Positions 62,590 to 64,000 of a stretch of DNA of 64,000 bases are shown here, piece by piece. The notes beneath the pieces were generated by a model, which was not told the origin of the DNA, searched no databases, and worked only from the letters and a program-made list of their open reading frames with translations. Numbering within the stretch: the first letter of the stretch is position 1; every line of letters starts with the position of its first letter. The stretch is from Paracyclopina nana (taxonomy: Eukaryota; Arthropoda; Copepoda; Cyclopoida; Cyclopettidae): assembly GCA_019096065.1 (NCBI GenBank), contig JAGUCH010000008.1, positions 563,001 to 627,000 on the forward strand. Direction: 5' to 3'. The position numbers were made by a program, and so were the translations under genes.

Positions 62590-64000
62590 CCCTTATGAAT
62601 CACTATTTCAAAAAAAACCCTGCATTTTATTAAAGCCAAGGTAAATATTATGCATGGGATCAATTTGACTTTACATTAAGATTATGCATAGGATCAATGA
62701 GATTTGGCTTAAACAAAGAAAAGGCCCTTACATTGAAAAAGAGCATTCAAGAAATGACACATGATATAGCATTTAGTTTACTTTTTTGTGGTATTGTAAC
62801 ATTTAAGTCACGTGGTTGATGCTACTCTACATTGGATCAATAAAAAGGCTCATCAAATAAGGGTGCAGTCTTTGTATCATGTTTTGCCAGATTTGTGTAT
62901 AAATAATAAAGGCTTCATAAAGCCTTGAAGGCTTCTAGCAACTGCCTTTGAACTTTAATTTTGCATTTCATATGTAATTTTTATGGCATTTGTAATTTAA
63001 GGCAGGCCGAGGTTAGCATTGTGCATCGGATCGTGTAAAGTGCATTTAACCAGAAGCATCTCGAAAAAAAGAGCCCTTGAGAAGGCTGGAGAAAAATATG
63101 GCTCTTTTAATACACACTGACGTTTTTTGCATGCCCAGATCCCCACTGTGCATCTTGGAAGAAGTTAGCAGAGAAAAATCCGGAAACTGTTATTTCACGG
63201 TTGGCAAGTATAGTTCATCTCTTTTTTTTCAAATGCATTCTCTTGAGAAAAGTCTAACTAAGGCCTGACTGCCACAAATGGTTATCAAGATTTACTTTCT
63301 CCCTAGACGAGAGCAAATTGCATCGCAGCTTCTTCTTCTACGACGATGGTCGTGGTGCTATCGTAATTGAATTTCCCCCAAAGAATTGGCTCAATTCGCA
63401 CACAGCTAGCTCATTAGTGCAAAATTCGAGGGCTCCTTCCATTTGTTTGTCTACCTTGAATCCTTGAATGATGAGGTCATCTATTGAATATTGTATTTTT
63501 ATACTTTTTTAATTTTGATTGTTTCTATGTCAATGCTGTTTTTTACTGATACATATATAAAAAATCTAATTATGCAAAAATATGTATTATTTTTTTAAAG
63601 TACTTTCAATGACATACATTTGTATTTACTTTGTATTTTGGTGTATTTTTGTTTTTCTGAAGTAACAGTTATTTTTTATGGCAAACTGTTGTGATCAAAT
63701 GGAAACAGCAAGAAATGATATTCAAGTGTATTTCTTGGAATTTGTTCTCAGTTGCAAAAACTGAAATTGAACTTCAAAGTAAGGCGGTTCCTTGAAAAAT
63801 ATGATATTTTCCCTTGTTCTTAAATACATTTAACAACATATTCCTTTCCTAGCTTTCATTTCTTAAAATTGAAGTTGAATTTAGTTTTTTATCAGTTTGC
63901 AGATGAGCTAAGCATTAGGGAACAGTTTTCAACAAATTTGGCCAGCTCTTCTAAGATTTTGCAATCACAGGATGCAAAAATGTCAATTGATGCATTTTGC
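62590..64000. other. downstream intergenic DNA, no firm gene
   Basis: AT-rich. One candidate exon is noted separately at 63307-63467. Otherwise no RNA gene or mobile element recognised. Confidence 0.4.
63307..63467 (+). CDS. candidate terminal exon, unrecognised
   Basis: An acceptor-like TTTACTTTCTCCCTAG ends at 63306. In phase with two leading bases, an open frame reads ESKLHRSFFFYDDGRGAIVI then EFPPKNWLNS and ends at TGA 63465-63467. Protein-like composition, but only 52 codons, with no upstream exon identified and no AATAAA close by. Could be chance. Confidence 0.2.

Overview
The window is eukaryotic nuclear DNA, almost certainly from an arthropod and perhaps a crustacean. The lineage is inference from TCAGT-type initiators, a BEL/Pao element, a Ty3/gypsy element with an env region, many foldback elements and AT-rich introns full of minisatellites. 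Three host loci can be read, plus one tRNA gene, two LTR retrotransposons and a large repeat content.

Layout. 1-4.9 kb: little apart from one doubtful minus-strand reading frame and some diverged repeats. 4.9-12.4 kb (+): a small secreted or type-I-membrane-like protein gene. It has two mutually exclusive, phase-matched first coding exons (7682-7985 and 8911-9274), each encoding its own signal peptide and membrane segment, and two shared downstream exons. A tRNA-Gly(TCC) gene lies antisense in the intron before the first shared exon. A short array of E2F-type motifs precedes the first alternative exon. 12.6-25.6 kb (-): an ankyrin-repeat/SOCS-box gene (ASB type) whose 3' end (SOCS box, stop codon, AATAAA) has been tandemly amplified at a period of about 310 bp. 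This array was split by a very young 10,464-bp BEL/Pao element with 240-bp LTRs identical by eye, a 5-bp target duplication, intact gag and pol, and a third 451-codon ORF that is not an envelope.

25.6-38.4 kb: gene-poor DNA with three minisatellites and a 577-bp foldback, inferred to be a 5' intron of the ASB gene. 38.4-38.6 kb: a CpG-rich segment with NRF1 and E-box motifs and consensus splice donors facing outward on both strands. It looks like a bidirectional promoter serving the ASB gene (-) and the next gene (+). 42.3-62.6 kb (+): a ten-coding-exon ZC2HC1A/FAM164-type gene (about 854 codons) with two C2HC zinc fingers and a coiled coil. One single-base frameshift lies in exon 4. Its fourth intron holds a 9.9-kb Ty3/gypsy element in the opposite orientation, with gag, protease, RT, RNase H, integrase and env-like regions broken by about ten frameshifts. 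Its introns also carry foldback elements, one of them a hairpin of about 1.3 kb. 62.6-64 kb: nothing firm.

The most unusual items are the BEL element's ORF3, with a SUMO-interaction-like motif; two antisense tRNA-Tyr 5' halves in its leader; the amplified SOCS-box terminal exon; the alternative first exons beside an E2F-motif array; and the divergent promoter.
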